NCBI GenBank assembly: GCA_015039465.1 | Contig: MU130702.1 | Coordinates: 270,861 to 334,860, forward strand | Source of the DNA: Phlegmacium glaucopus | Lineage: Eukaryota; Basidiomycota; Agaricomycetes; Agaricales; Cortinariaceae | Direction of reading: 5' to 3' | Length of the DNA stretch: 64,000 bases | Part shown: positions 26,663 through 38,387 of the stretch, in pieces | Layout: every line of letters starts with the position of its first letter | Numbering within the stretch: position 1 is the stretch's first letter | Notes under the pieces: model-generated | The model's input: only the letters and a program-made list of their open reading frames with translations | What the model was told of the DNA's origin: nothing | Databases searched by the model: none | Translations under genes and position numbers: made by a program

Positions 26663-28089
26663 TTAGAGATATATTCGTAAAGCCGATCCGAGCTGAGTTT
26701 CTACGGGGCAGTATGGACATTTAGAACGCCTATGAACAATAAATTGCGATGAGAATCCATAAAGGAACGCGAAATAATGTCTACTTGCCCGCCCGATTTG
26801 TTGAGCTTCTGTAAACTATCCTTGGAGATGACATGTCCGCAGGTCATCATCATCGGAGGATTCGACTCTGTGGACTGCTCCTTGGAAACAAGACAGGCAA
26901 ATATTGAATGATATCGGTTCTCAGAAGGCAATGGGATTTCAATCTGGAAGAAAATTAACGATACAGCCATCAGAGATGCGGATTAAAACCTGCAAACGCA
27001 CGGGCAGTTCATCCATCTGGCGCCATTCTCCCTTCCTATCACCCATCACTTTTCTGCCTTTTTCAATTCTTGCCATTGCTCCACCGCCTCCGATGTCTCC
27101 AACGACTCGGAGAGGCACTTGGCGGCTCATCCCAAGGCTTGCACAGTATTCCTTGGCGAAGAGCGGTTCTAAATCGAAATGGAGAGTTGGAAGCGCGAGA
27201 TCCCGATAAGTTGAGTTCTGCAATTTTGATAATGGTAAAAACGCTATACATGTCATCAGCCGCTTAAACTCAGGACCATGTTCCTTGTAGAAGGGTCGCA
27301 GATTAGCATTCGCATAAGATATCGCCGGTAGAGGGTCTGGCGGGTGAGCCGACAGTAACAACCGGATATATTGTGAGCGATGTAAGTAGAACTCGAGAGG
27401 AGAGGATCGTGATTGCAAGAATGACTGATGAGTTCTTGTCCATCTACCATAACCCATAGATCAATAGAGAAGGCATAAAAGATGCCGCTCATCTCACCTA
27501 AGGGCAGGAGTTATATCTTCATTTCGCAAAGATTTAAGAATTTGGTGAAGATCCACAAATTTGTCACGTAGATCATTGGATATATTGATCTTGGATTCCT
27601 GGACATAGTCAGCAACAATCGTATATGTCATGAGACAAGAGCTCACTTGTAAAAATGTTTCGGCCACTTCAAATTGACCCGTCCGGAGCAAGTGCAAAGC
27701 AATCGTGCGCTCAAGAGCAGTGATAGAGGACGCAGAAGAGAATAGATCTGGGTATGAGGGCAACGACGTCTGAAATTTCTATGGGAGAGATGTCGGGATG
27801 GGGAAGTTTCCAGAGACAACATTCCGCTGACCTTGTCCAATGTCTTTCCAAACCGAGACAATACAGTGTAAACCTCTTTCTGACGTTCCTCAACCTCTCT
27901 CTTTTTAGATTCTATCGTCTGAGTTAATTGGTTAAGCTGTTCCTCTGTGCAGTTGCCGACCAGAAATGCTTCTTTCGCTTCCTGTAATGAACCAAGCAAG
28001 GAGTCAAGAGAGTCAGTTAAGCATGGGCTTTTCCCTTTAGCGGCTGTAAGAGTTTCTAGCTTGGTCAATTCTTTCAAAGATGCATCCAT
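26663..28089 (-). CDS. RMD5: Rmd5/Gid2 RING-like E3 ligase of the GID/CTLH complex
   Basis: The N-terminus is helical ([20 protein letters not shown]), followed by a LisH-like segment ([20 protein letters not shown]). The CTLH/CRA region includes [20 protein letters not shown] and [20 protein letters not shown]. The C-terminal degenerate RING has [27 protein letters not shown], and [20 protein letters not shown] as the last exon. The final splice works only with a GC-AG intron (donor GG|GCAAGT near 26786), which restores the invariant CPYC. Rmd5 pairs with Fyv10 as catalytic core of the GID E3, which degrades gluconeogenic enzymes when glucose returns. Another intron joins PALR to [11 protein letters not shown]. 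Assignment to Rmd5 rests on the RING ending. Confidence 0.9.
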
Positions 28090-28159
28090 GGGCTGTGAAA
28101 GTGTAGTCTCAGTGACGTTGATTACAAATCATTTGTCGCTTGTTACTTACTCGTCCTAA

Positions 28160-29618
28160 ATGTCAAGATTTTTACTCGGTGACCAACTTGGAAACATAAA
28201 AGTCTTGCGATATTTTCCCCAGGAAAACAGGATTGATGTCAAGGGAGTTTACCACCAAGAAATCGCTCCCGCTAGCAGCGTTGAACGACTTGCAATAAAT
28301 TCTAGCAGCTCTAATGACCAGACAACAGTACGTACCAACCTGTAGCATTGTATCTGGACGTTGAAATTGATTCCTAAGGAAAGCTAGCCGCAGCATTCTC
28401 CAACGGATCTTTGCTTTTGTCTGCGTTGAAGGAAGATGATACTTTTGAGGTCCTTGCAAAATGGAGTGAACCCCGTTTGGCTGAAAATAAATTCATTGGA
28501 CTCTCACTAGATGATAGGTATTGTGGTCTTATAATTTCTCCCTATGAATTTCACTTATCAAACCTTTCTGATCGCAGTGCCATCTTCAGTTGCACTTCCA
28601 ATGGAATCCTACAAAAAGCCTCATGTAACACTGGAAGCGATGGTAGTTTGCAAACTGTTCACTCTACATCACTTCCCAGCCGATTGTGTGACTGGCGAAT
28701 GTCCGACAACAGAGAAACTTTCGCTTATGGCGGCGACGAAGTGGATCTTTCAGTTTGGGACACAGAACTCGCATGGCAGTGCCAACCACAATCCAGTACC
28801 CTTCCGGGGTCATCTAAAAAGCGGAAAAGAAATGATGATCTTTTCCCAGCAGAAATTTGGCGAGCGCGCAATGTGAGATATCGTCTCGAATTCACTCCAA
28901 TGCATTCTGATAACTCATCATTCCAAAACGTAACAGGTTCCCAATGATAGCTTGGGCCTTCGGCAACCAGTTCGCATCACATCGTTGACCTATCTTTCTC
29001 CATCCTCCTCCAGTCACCATATTCTCACAGGAACTCAGTTTGGTGATTTACGGCGGTACGATACAAGAGCCGCTCGAAGACCTGTGTCGAACTGGAAGGG
29101 TGTCGGTAAAGTGGGAGGTGTCCGACTAGTTGAGAAAGGTTTCTCAGAAAAGTGAGTGGCAACGTTAATCGCTGTATTGCCAAACCGTTTCTTATCTATC
29201 AAACTAGCGAACTCTTCGTAAGCGATAATGGATCTAATTTGTTCTCAATAGACCTACGCACGGGAGGTATACTGTACAGTTATAAAGGTGAGGCAGACTT
29301 AAACTTTGTTACTGTCATCCTGTATACCTAACGTACTCGCTAGGAATGTCGGGCGCTGTTACATCGATTAGTCCCTCGAGCACTATTCATATGGTTTCAA
29401 CGTCGCTTGACAGATATTTTCGCATCCACACTGTTGTACCTCCCCCATCCCAATCGGGAAGTCATCTGGAGCGAAGAGGAGGAATCCTGGAAAAAACTTA
29501 TCTCACTTGCGTGCCAACAACTGTTGTGTGGGATCAACAGACAACGAGCAAAACGACCATGAATGACAATACCACCTATGATGATGATTTATGGGATAAA
29601 ATGGAGCATGTTGGCTGA
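28160..29618 (+). CDS. NSA1: Nsa1/WDR74-like WD40 ribosome biogenesis protein
   Basis: A WD40 propeller beginning MSRFLLGDQLGNIKVLRYFP, with blades ending LSVWDTELAWQ and HHILTGTQFGDLRRYDTRAA. Then comes RRPVSNWKGVGKVGGVRL, the most conserved Nsa1/WDR74 motif, and later NGSNLFSIDLRTGGILYSYK and STSLDRYFRIHTVVPPP. A basic insert (SSKKRKRNDD) lies mid-protein. Nsa1 joins Rpf1, Mak16 and Rrp1 on early pre-60S particles in the nucleolus. The acidic tail (TYDDDLWDKMEHVG) fits the family. Introns are about 50 bp. It converges with the pirin gene, leaving only about 47 bp between stop codons, so 3' UTRs must overlap. Confidence 0.9.
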
Positions 29619-29665
29619 ATCTATAACTTGTACAGACTACTCTTCATACAATTTCAGATCAAAGT

Positions 29666-31194
29666 TTACTTGTGCGCTATCTCACTTTTCCAGGTGTGAG
29701 CTCGCTCAAATCCATTCCTTCCAGTTTGGTCTAAGATGATATATGAGATAACATGAAGCTGTCAGAGGACCGAATTCGACCTACAATCAAGCAATGTGTT
29801 TTGAATCTCCTCCCTGGAGGTCATCACGAAAGGACCGTATTGAAAGACTGTTTGATCTAATGGCTCCCCAGCAACCTACAATTATTTTATCAGCGTAAAT
29901 TTAGATGGGATGCCCGCTAGATAGAAACAGTACCAAAACAAGTTCTGTCCCCTTAATTCCAGACAAAGACACTCCTGTTTGGCTAGGGGCGGAAGACAGA
30001 ATTGCAGTATTGAATACTTCAACTGCCTCCGCGCCCACTGTAACAAAGCTATTCAAAACTTCGAGGATCGCGTCAGCATGTGTAATCGGATCTGAAGTCA
30101 TACGCTTACTGTACAAAAAGGATGTCCATCCAGAAGCTAAATACAAAAAGCATAAGAGGGTTAGTTAGGTGGTCTTGGACTAGTGAAATTGAAATAGTAC
30201 GTAGGTCTTGAAACATTTTTCCTTCCTCTTTGAACGTGATATGGAAAAACCAACATCCACCTAATGGTCTAACAGGTGATTCAGCGCCATGGCTTTTACC
30301 GCTGATAACTTTAACTTCAATTGGTCTGAGTCCCTCGACACCTCCTGGGTATGCAACAGGAATCCTTTGAAAAATCAACTCGTTAGATCAATTGAGACAC
30401 ATTCGAAGTGCGGTAAGATCTCACTGGTCGGGCGAGAGCTCTTGGTAGCTTGGGTCCTAAAATAAAACGATCAATAATATATCTTAGGGGACAAAGGCTA
30501 TGGTCGTACTGCCATCTTGTACTGTGGCATCGGTCGGCTCGAATTGATCATTTTCACATTGTGATATGACAGAAAAACGGACCTGTTTTGGTAGATCAAC
30601 CCACAGTTGAAGACCACGAGGATCCAGTGAGCCAGGTACATGGATAGGCATTTCAGCATGAATGATACCCTTGCCGGCACACATCCACTGAACTCCACCA
30701 GGAACTTGACGGAATTCAGCAAAATCGGAGTCAGAGGGAACTTTGGTATATGTTTACCTATTGTTCCTTTATGGCCAGCTGAATCTTCATGTTGGCTTGA
30801 GCTGCAGAGCGATACATGACAAATTTCTGAAAGTAGGTTTATTGCTCACCCTTCCAACATATACGTCACAGTTGCCTGTCCACGATGAGGATGGTCGGGA
30901 AATCCCTGGCAGATGATAATGGATAAACTTCAACAAGAAGAATGAATAATCTAGTCACGTACTGCACCCTCCTTTATATGAAAATGGTCTAGCAGGAGAA
31001 AGGGAGTGAGGTTCCGAAGGTTAATTGATCCTATGCTTCGCCTAACCAAAGCTCCTACACCCTGTCAGATTGAAAAGTGATCATGACTAAGTGCAATACA
31101 ACAGTGCTAGCGCGCGCCTAGGGCATACTTCAGGAGTCTCAACTGCAAGAACTTTCTTCAATATAGTACGGGAAATTTGAGCGCTAGTCGCCAT
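29666..31194 (-). CDS. pirin-like cupin protein
   Basis: The start MATSAQISRTILKKVLAVET is followed by the pirin core. It includes LLLDHFHIKEG, FPDHPHRGQATVTYMLE, VQWMCAGKGIIHAEMP and LQLWVDLPKQ. The His/His/His/Glu iron ligands of the N-terminal cupin are all visible (HPHRG and IIHAE). The C-terminal cupin includes GTELVLVAGEPLDQTVFQYG and FVMTSREEIQNTLLDYQTGR, and ends in NGFERAHTWKSEIAHK. Pirins are Fe-dependent nuclear or cytosolic proteins with quercetinase activity in some members; the substrate here is unknown. The gene has many short exons; the last two were recovered by matching donor GTACTG/acceptor TAG and GTAGGT/TAG. Confidence 0.9.
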
Positions 31195-31383
31195 TCGAGT
31201 GAATCGTCGTACAAGTCACAAGCAAAAAGCGAAACATCATTTCAAACATCTCAGGCGCCCAGTTTGGGTTGATTCGTCGCAGCTGGCACAGTGTATGATC
31301 ACATCAAAAATCATTCTCTACAGATACAACATGATACATTTCTCGTGAAAATCAAACCCTAAGGACACATCATTTCCGAGCAA

Positions 31384-34086
31384 CTAGGTCGAAGGACGTG
31401 GGATCGTCCAGCTCGTGATAAGTAAATTTGCCACCTTGGCCAACTTCTCCTCTTCCTCTACCTCTTGAGAATCCTCTGCAATTTGCTGTAGCACAGGCAA
31501 AACGATCTCTCGGATCGGAGCCAATGACTCACTTGACGCATGTCTTTGTAGTTGAAGGAAGAAAGTGCATATATTCACCCTAAGCTCGATGGGAAAGTTG
31601 ACCGGATTGTCAACGTTTCGGAGGACATTCACTAACATATCCAGTGCGCTTTCTGGGACTGATAAGCCATCGTTGCGGGAAGAGGGCGTCGGAAGTGAAT
31701 TGTTGGCATTAACAGTAATAGATACAGGTGACACCCCATTGATTGCTGAGTTTTCGTTAAGCGGCGTTGTAAGGGCATCTAGCACGAGTGCGCCTACATG
31801 AATTGTGATTAAATATCATGGTCATAAGACGAATGTAATTTGAGTTTCGCTTACCACCTGCTTGATGAGTGCAAAGAAGAGACATAGCAACGATTCCTTC
31901 ATTTACTAGGACCGGATATTTGCCACTGCTCCTAATCAAGTTGGTCAACATTGTTGCGCATTCCATCGTGAGCACAGTGGTCATGCATGCGTCTTTCTTC
32001 TTTTGTCTTTCGTCAGAGGACTCAACACCGCGTTCGTTGAACCACAGTGATTTTATCACATTGACTAGAACTCGCGTACCCTCACTCTTGATCGAAACTG
32101 AATCTGAACGCTTAATCAAAGCGAGAATCTGAGAAAGGCCAGTCGGACGGTTGCTGTTATTTTGAATAATTAGCGCGTAGGTGTGATCGACTTAGAATGA
32201 GGATCAGTCAGTCACCGATAAGATGCAGAGTAGTGTGTAAGGACGTACAACTGGCATTGCACATGTGCTTAGCGACCCCTATAGCATTCAACTGGATCAC
32301 ATCTGCCATGGCGTCACTCCTGTCATCCCATACGCCACTTGTTGCTATTCGTCCAATGATATCAACTTGGGCAAGCGAGGTGGGGATAACAGGAGAAAGC
32401 TTGGAAAACTGTGCAAGGTGCTTGAGCAGTCCAATGATTCCGTGCTTCAATTTTATGTCCGTCGATGGCGAGAAAAAGCGGTCAGAGGCTAATATCGGTG
32501 CGAGGGAGTATGGCGGCGATAAAAGCGAGGCCGCGATGGGGGCTGAATGTGATCGATAAGCAAAAGGACATCATGATATAATCTGTCATTGCTCACTTTG
32601 TCTGATAAGATTGCCCAGTGAAAGACTGGCGCATATGGCCAGATCGTCTCGGTTGCTTTCAGCGTCAGAATACTGCTTGATCCATTCCACCATTCTATTA
32701 ACAAAATCTCCGCCGGGGTTCTCTAGATCGGCGCTCTTCCACAGTATTTCTTCATTTTTCTCTTCTCCAAAGACCTCTACGACTGCCTTGATAAGTGCTG
32801 CTTTACAAATATCAAATGCCTTTTCCTTTGCTTTTCTTTCGACTTCTTCGAAAATAGAACTGCCCCATAAGGGAGGGTATGAGCCGCGATCTATAAAATC
32901 CAACATAGTTGAAATGCAAGGCACTGGTCGATTCGAGGTTGGATAGCAGGTCGTGCGTGCCAATTCCAAGCGGAAATCCTCAATGTCAAGGGACAGCGAC
33001 TCGATCAAGGTGCAGGCTTCCTCAAGGAAGTCGAAATCGGCCTGTAATAGATCATTGAGGAAGTCTGGATCACAATCAATCAACGGGCTAGTCCTAGGCG
33101 GATGTGGTGGACAAAATTTCAGTAAAGGAGGTGTAATCCATGGCAAAACATCAAAATTGATAATTGGTGGGCCTGAATAAAGAAAACATAGTTAAGACGT
33201 GAACGAGGTATGTCTGGCCCTCGTCACTTACTATCGTCTGGCACGTCCTTCAACGCGGATATCGTCCGCCAGCCCCAATTAGAAATACCGCAGCGCAAAT
33301 TCCATTCTTCGCAAAATTCTTCTTCAGAAAATTCTTCCACATTTGAATTCCACGACATGGGCGGATAGATGGCGGATGACAGTTTAATAATTGTCAATGC
33401 AGCTTCAAGAGAAATCAGACGGAATTTCACAGGATCTGAGATAGAATGAAGTTCAACAGCATGTCGCTAATTATGCTATTTTCAACATACCGAACCCAAT
33501 ACTCGCATTCAGAAGTACACCAATTGAAGTCCGTATTAATTTGAGGTGCGGAATAGACAATGACAATGGTTCAAGATTTCGAGGGAAAGGAATAGTTTCT
33601 GCATAGCCTTCTAAAAGTGACATCACAGCCTGAGGAAATCCTACGTCAAGAAGAGCTGCACGGTTCTCGTCTTCCAACGGAGCTTATCAGTATAAGAGGG
33701 TGTGAGAAAATCAAACACTTGCTGACCATGGTCCATGCAGAAATTAGCGCCCACTCTGAGTATTTCGAGGATAACGGAAGTATGACTACTATCCGGAATA
33801 TGTGCCCCATTCAAAGCAAGTGATAGAAGGGACGTTAAGGACTGGGGGAGCTCGGTCTGTCCAAGTATGTTGTGATAGTCCACTGATGAGACGTAAGGAA
33901 GGATAAATAATAAATTGAAAGCAGACACGGACCTGGACCATCCCGGACGCGTAAACTATTTGCAAGTTCCCTAGATATATTCTCCACTATCTGCCATTGC
34001 TCGTCCGAATTAGTTGTGCGAAGGGAAGCGGCAAGGTTGTGAAGTAAGCGCTCAAGGGCGGTAAGATCGATGGTCAGGGATGCCAT
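31384..34086 (-). CDS. armadillo-repeat protein, SmgGDS (RAP1GDS1)-like
   Basis: The protein starts MASLTIDLTALERLLHNLAA. It is almost entirely helical repeats, for example LPQSLTSLLSLALNGAHIPD, ENRAALLDVGFPQAVMSLLE, SVKFRLISLEAALTIIKLSS, GIIGLLKHLAQFSKL and VLVNVIKSLWFNERGVESSD. It ends ANLLITSWTIPRPST. The spacing and the recurring NRxxLxxxGxxxxLLxLL pattern are those of the Rap1-GTPase GDP dissociation stimulator family, which chaperones prenylated small GTPases of the Rho/Ras type. This is a family assignment from repeat style and could also be a less specific ARM protein. Introns are short and numerous. It shares a 159-bp divergent promoter with the OTU gene. Confidence 0.72.
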
Positions 34087-34245
34087 CGATTTGGCACTAG
34101 TTAGTGTTTATTGAAACTTTTGAGGAGTAGTTTCAATGATTGTATTGAATACTTGGTGGGAGGAAGGAAGAGGATGGATTGTGGTAAACAAGTGTGTAAC
34201 AAATGATTAGATCTCAGGCTGGATCATTCTGTCAAGTTACATTCC
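34087..34245. promoter_or_regulatory. shared divergent promoter region
   Basis: 159 bp separate the start codons of the SmgGDS-like (minus) and OTU (plus) genes, so both promoters must lie here or overlap the coding ends. No individual motif is claimed. Confidence 0.5.
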
Positions 34246-35131
34246 ATGCCTAGCTCAAAAAAGAATAAAGTCAAGAAACAGTTAGATTTACCAACGGCCC
34301 TGCTGAATCAAGATGACGACGACCTAGTAGACGATTTGCTTGCACAGCTTGATTCTCGAGATCAAACAGAGTCTGCAGATGACCCCCCGGACAAGGCGGT
34401 AACTTCTCCAGTTCAAAAACAGGACGTCAAAAGTCGTTTCAAAGCGCGGCAGGTACTCAAATTGGGCGCTTCGCAGCTCGGATTATATATTAATGTCTAA
34501 TTACTAGGCAAGGAAGGCAGCTGTGCTCGCCCAATTGTTCCCTGAAGATGATCCACAACAGCAAGCAAGACTTGAGAAGGAGGCAAAAGATGAAGATCAT
34601 GAAATCCGTAAAGTCTGCAAAGACCTTTCTCTAGAAATTCATGAGGTCCGCTTTCTCTCCAAGTCCTTGTCTTGGTTTAACTCGAACTTCAGATAGATTA
34701 GTCCTGATGGACATTGCCTCTATTCCGCTGTCGGAGATCAACTGGCATTACTTGGAATAGTGCCTCAACCTCAGGCCAACTATACTGCTATTCGGACAGT
34801 CGCAGCTGATTTCATTCGCTCTCACCCGGATGACTTTCTTCCGTTCCTTCCTTCACCTGAATCAAGCGGACATGACGCTGGTATGCTGACTCCAACGCAA
34901 TTTGAGGATTATTGCTCTTCGATCAAAGGCACAGCTACGTGGGGCGGTGAACCGGAGATCGTTGCTTTAAGCAGAGCTTTCAAAATTCCGATCCATATAG
35001 TACAGGGCGGCAAACCTCCAATCGTCGTCCACAAGCCAGAAGATGAACCCACAAGCAATAATGTCATTAGAATCAGTTATCATCGCAAGCTTTATGGCCT
35101 TGGAGAGGTTAGCGATCTAGTGGCATTATGA
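34246..35131 (+). CDS. OTU2: OTU-domain cysteine protease (OTUD6/Otu2-like)
   Basis: The N-terminal half is charged and coiled-coil-like (MPSSKKNKVKKQLDLPTALL, then FKARQARKAAVLAQLFPEDD), as in OTUD6B/Otu2. The OTU core has the catalytic Asp/Cys motif SPDGHCLYSAVGDQL. It continues through YTAIRTVAADFIRSHPDDFL and TWGGEPEIVALSRAFKIPIH, ending with catalytic His in RISYHRKLYGLGEV. The family removes ubiquitin and in yeast acts on ribosomal eS7. Two introns (about 34453-34508 and 34644-34695) separate the coiled coil from the protease. It converges with AP-2 beta, with about 150 bp between them. Confidence 0.92.
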
Positions 35132-35284
35132 AGCTCAAAATTCAACCTTTCCTTTTTTTTTCAAACAGCATTATAACTCACTACGACCTACGAAAGGGGT
35201 TTCATGACAATCTACTACTTACACAAAGTGACACAAACGTATTTGCACATTAGGACCAATAATGTATTCGAGGATAATTGGAAT

Positions 35285-37928
35285 CTAGAACAAGAGGTCG
35301 TCCAAATCATTATGTCTCCCTGCGCGGTTACTAGCCGCTATTGGCTGCGGCTCGTCTGCTAGATAATTGCCGAACGCCCCGCCAAGATTGGAGTAAGGAT
35401 CCTGTTTACTCTTTGGTTCTGCATTACTCTCATCTTGGTCTGATCCCGCGTCTTCTCCATCTTCCTCTTGGGATTCTTTAGGTGGAATAGCTTCCGGAGG
35501 CTCATGATTGTCTGTGGCCACGAGTTCAGATTGCACAGAATGAGATTCATTCGGTCCAGGACCAGGGACGCTGATGGACACGGGCGGGAGTTGAACTGGA
35601 GTCAAGGGGATAAGAACAGCACGTGAATGTGCATTCAACGCAGGGCTATCAGCCAGCGCTTTGCCTGTTGCGTTTCGAATGAAGGTCTTAGCGAAGACAA
35701 GTCAATGAATATTGTTCAGTTCTTATTGAAGGAAGAACCCACCTCGGGATTTTTGTGGTAAATACTGCCCAAGGTGCCGGTATGAAGCAGCAGTTGATCG
35801 AGGGCGCCTCTGTCCATTCTATCCGAATCAGTGGTTATGGCAGGTTTCTCGGATAACACAATCTCCCCCGCGACAGAGGGGTTAATAGCCAACATACGCC
35901 AATACATAAAGCCTCTGTCCCGTAGATCAGGGTTGTCGACTTTCTCTGTGGCCCATTTCAAAACCTTGTGCACCAACTCCTTCGCTCGATCGGATTGCGA
36001 CTTATAAACGAAGAGTTTGACTGCTGCGGTCAGAAGCGCGAGTTGCACCTGTGCTTGTGTGTTTGTTCCCTCATTGGAAACAGGCGGACAGTAATAAGCA
36101 TGCTCACCTCGACACTCTCCTCCATGAATGTATACAGAAGGTCATCAAGCAGTTCATCAGCGTTGTCAATACGGTTAGCGAATTGGCCAATAATCCAAAC
36201 CATAGCCGCCTTGGATTCTGGTTCATCTAAAGCGTCTAGATTCTGGCAGAGGATAGGAATGATGCCTTCGTATTTTCCGGGATATCGTCTGAATATGTCC
36301 TTGGTTACAATAATCGCTTCTTGCACGACGTATGTAACTTTGGTTTCAATGAGGTCGAGCAAGGCTTGGATACAACTATCTGCGGCTGCCTCTACTTTGA
36401 TGGCCAAACGACCGATAGAGCGAACTGCTTTTCGGACAAAATCGATATCAACTTCCGAAGCGTACCTATGCAAGAAAAAGGACGTGAGTTGCGATTCAAG
36501 TCAAGGTGGAAACAGAATTACTCCTGCAGTTCTGCGAGGACCTCATTTGCATTTTCAGCTCGCGCCAATCGGTACATGATTTCCAGCTTAGCGAGTTTAA
36601 CATATATGGGGTCGTTATATTTGCAGAAAAACACTCGGACGTCATTCTTGAGAACAGCCGGTCGACGTTGAATTATTAGAAGGATGTTTCGTAAGGCAAC
36701 ATATTGTACTTCAGGTCCTGAGGAGAGCAATGCGACTAAACTTTTATCTCAGATAAATGAAGTAATCCATGCAACAACGCGACAAACCAAGTGGGGGCCC
36801 CATCTTCTTACAGCAGTAGTCGATCAAGCGACGATTTTCCATGTAGTTCATCAAATATAAGAGCACTTTGATCGTGGTGAGAACGACGGCAGAATTGGCA
36901 TGTTGCAATTGTATAATAATCCGCTCTGCCATAGTCTCCGCATCTGCATGCGCTGTTGGAACATAACGCAGCAAGGAATCCAAAATATAAATCTGTCCCC
37001 ATCTCCTCAAATCTCAGTGCTTATCAATGCAACGAATATGAATCACGCACTCTGAGCTTTCACCAAGAGCTGCAAGAAGCTTGTTAGCAGTAGTGAGGTT
37101 CAGCCTAAAGATAACGCCATCTTGTCTATCCCCGATTTCTGTCAAGGCAGCCACAGCATTCGCTACCACGGTCGCGTTGCTATCCAACATCAGGTCACGC
37201 AACATTTCGACAAACCCACCCTTTTCAGCTCTCCTTGGGTCGGCACTATACAGTTTTGCAACACAGATGGCAGCTGTTTTCCGTACGTATGCATCACGAT
37301 CCTTCAAACAATGCCGAAGATTCTCGGACAACGCGTCCGTGACGACGGGAATAGGTATATATGACATGGTCCGAATGGCTAGTGCTCGAATCAGGGGATT
37401 GCGATCGCTGCAATCCTGTTTTAGATGATTTTAGAGAATGGACAATGAGACGAATAATAGAAATACCATACTTGAAGAAAATTAGGAATAACAAGGTGTA
37501 TCTGGTCTGGTTTTGATCTACCATAACTAACCAAGAATAGATAGACCACTGCGAGTCAGTCAGAATTATTCTGCATTTTTGAGAAAACACATCCTTACTC
37601 TTCTTGATTTCGAGCAATGGGGTTCCCAGACATTGGACGACATCGGTGAATAAAGGAGACACTTAAGACGTGTATAACTGAGCCCATATCCTCAGACGTA
37701 ATTGATGCTACCAACTGTCATTGCCCATCGTAATATTGGCAACTATTTTCTTCAATACAGTCTTCCGCTTCACATATTTCTTGTCCTTTGTTTCCGCTGC
37801 CAGAAGATCCGCACGAAATTCCTATTCACAAGGTCAACGCAGAGAAATAAGCGAGAGGCAGTATTGTGTCTACAAACTTCAATCTTCCCTCGCTGGAAGA
37901 ATTTCGCATCTTGCCCAGGTTGAGCCAT
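35285..37928 (-). CDS. APL1: AP-2 complex beta subunit (beta adaptin)
   Basis: The start at 37928 gives [17 protein letters not shown]. After an intron come [20 protein letters not shown] and [20 protein letters not shown]. The trunk is an adaptin HEAT solenoid: [80 protein letters not shown] and [20 protein letters not shown]. The acidic Pro/Ser hinge ends DLDDLLF, with no C-terminal appendage domain, as in other fungal beta adaptins (~730 residues). Beta adaptins bind clathrin and dileucine cargo. The [21 protein letters not shown] start is closer to AP-2 than AP-1 beta in fungi, but this is family recall, not an alignment. The retrotransposon lies in its upstream region. Confidence 0.85.
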
Positions 37929-38103
37929 CGAAACTGCTTTTGAGCAGGTCGTTCGATGGAGATGTGGTGGTTGTTGACTGCGCCGGTTGTATTTGCGAGT
38001 ATTATAATCGAAAGCCGCTGCTTAAATTGCGATCGTCCATCTAGATCTGGTCCAACAAACATTGGAATTTCCCCTACGTATATTTGTGGTGATAATACTC
38101 CGC

Positions 38104-38124
38104 GATGAGCCTGAAAGGCTCATC
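38104..38124. repeat. perfect 9-bp-arm hairpin near retroelement 5' side
   Basis: GATGAGCCT is followed by GAA and then its exact inverse. It lies about 175 bp upstream of the AP-2 beta start and about 260 bp upstream of the Gag-like ORF. It may mark or lie within the left end of the retroelement. A GAGCC-type core also recurs at about 43648 (ATGAGCCT), but this is too short to define terminal repeats. Confidence 0.4.
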
Positions 38125-38387
38125 TTAGGATAAGATAACGGCAAAGCGGCAGAACCAATCATGACACTCTAAGCCTCACTTACACAAACAACCTTCAATC
38201 TTCATCGATAAGCCATCTGCCGTCTTCATCTTGAAAGTTGGTTCAGCCGCGAAAAAAAAATATTTCTCCTACGTCTTTAAAGTATTTTTCGAACTTCCAA
38301 TAAACCTCTCTTATTTTCAAACCTCGACAACTCTTTTCCATAATTCATATCCGCCCTTTCCGACTTTTTCGCCTTTTTTCGCTTATC

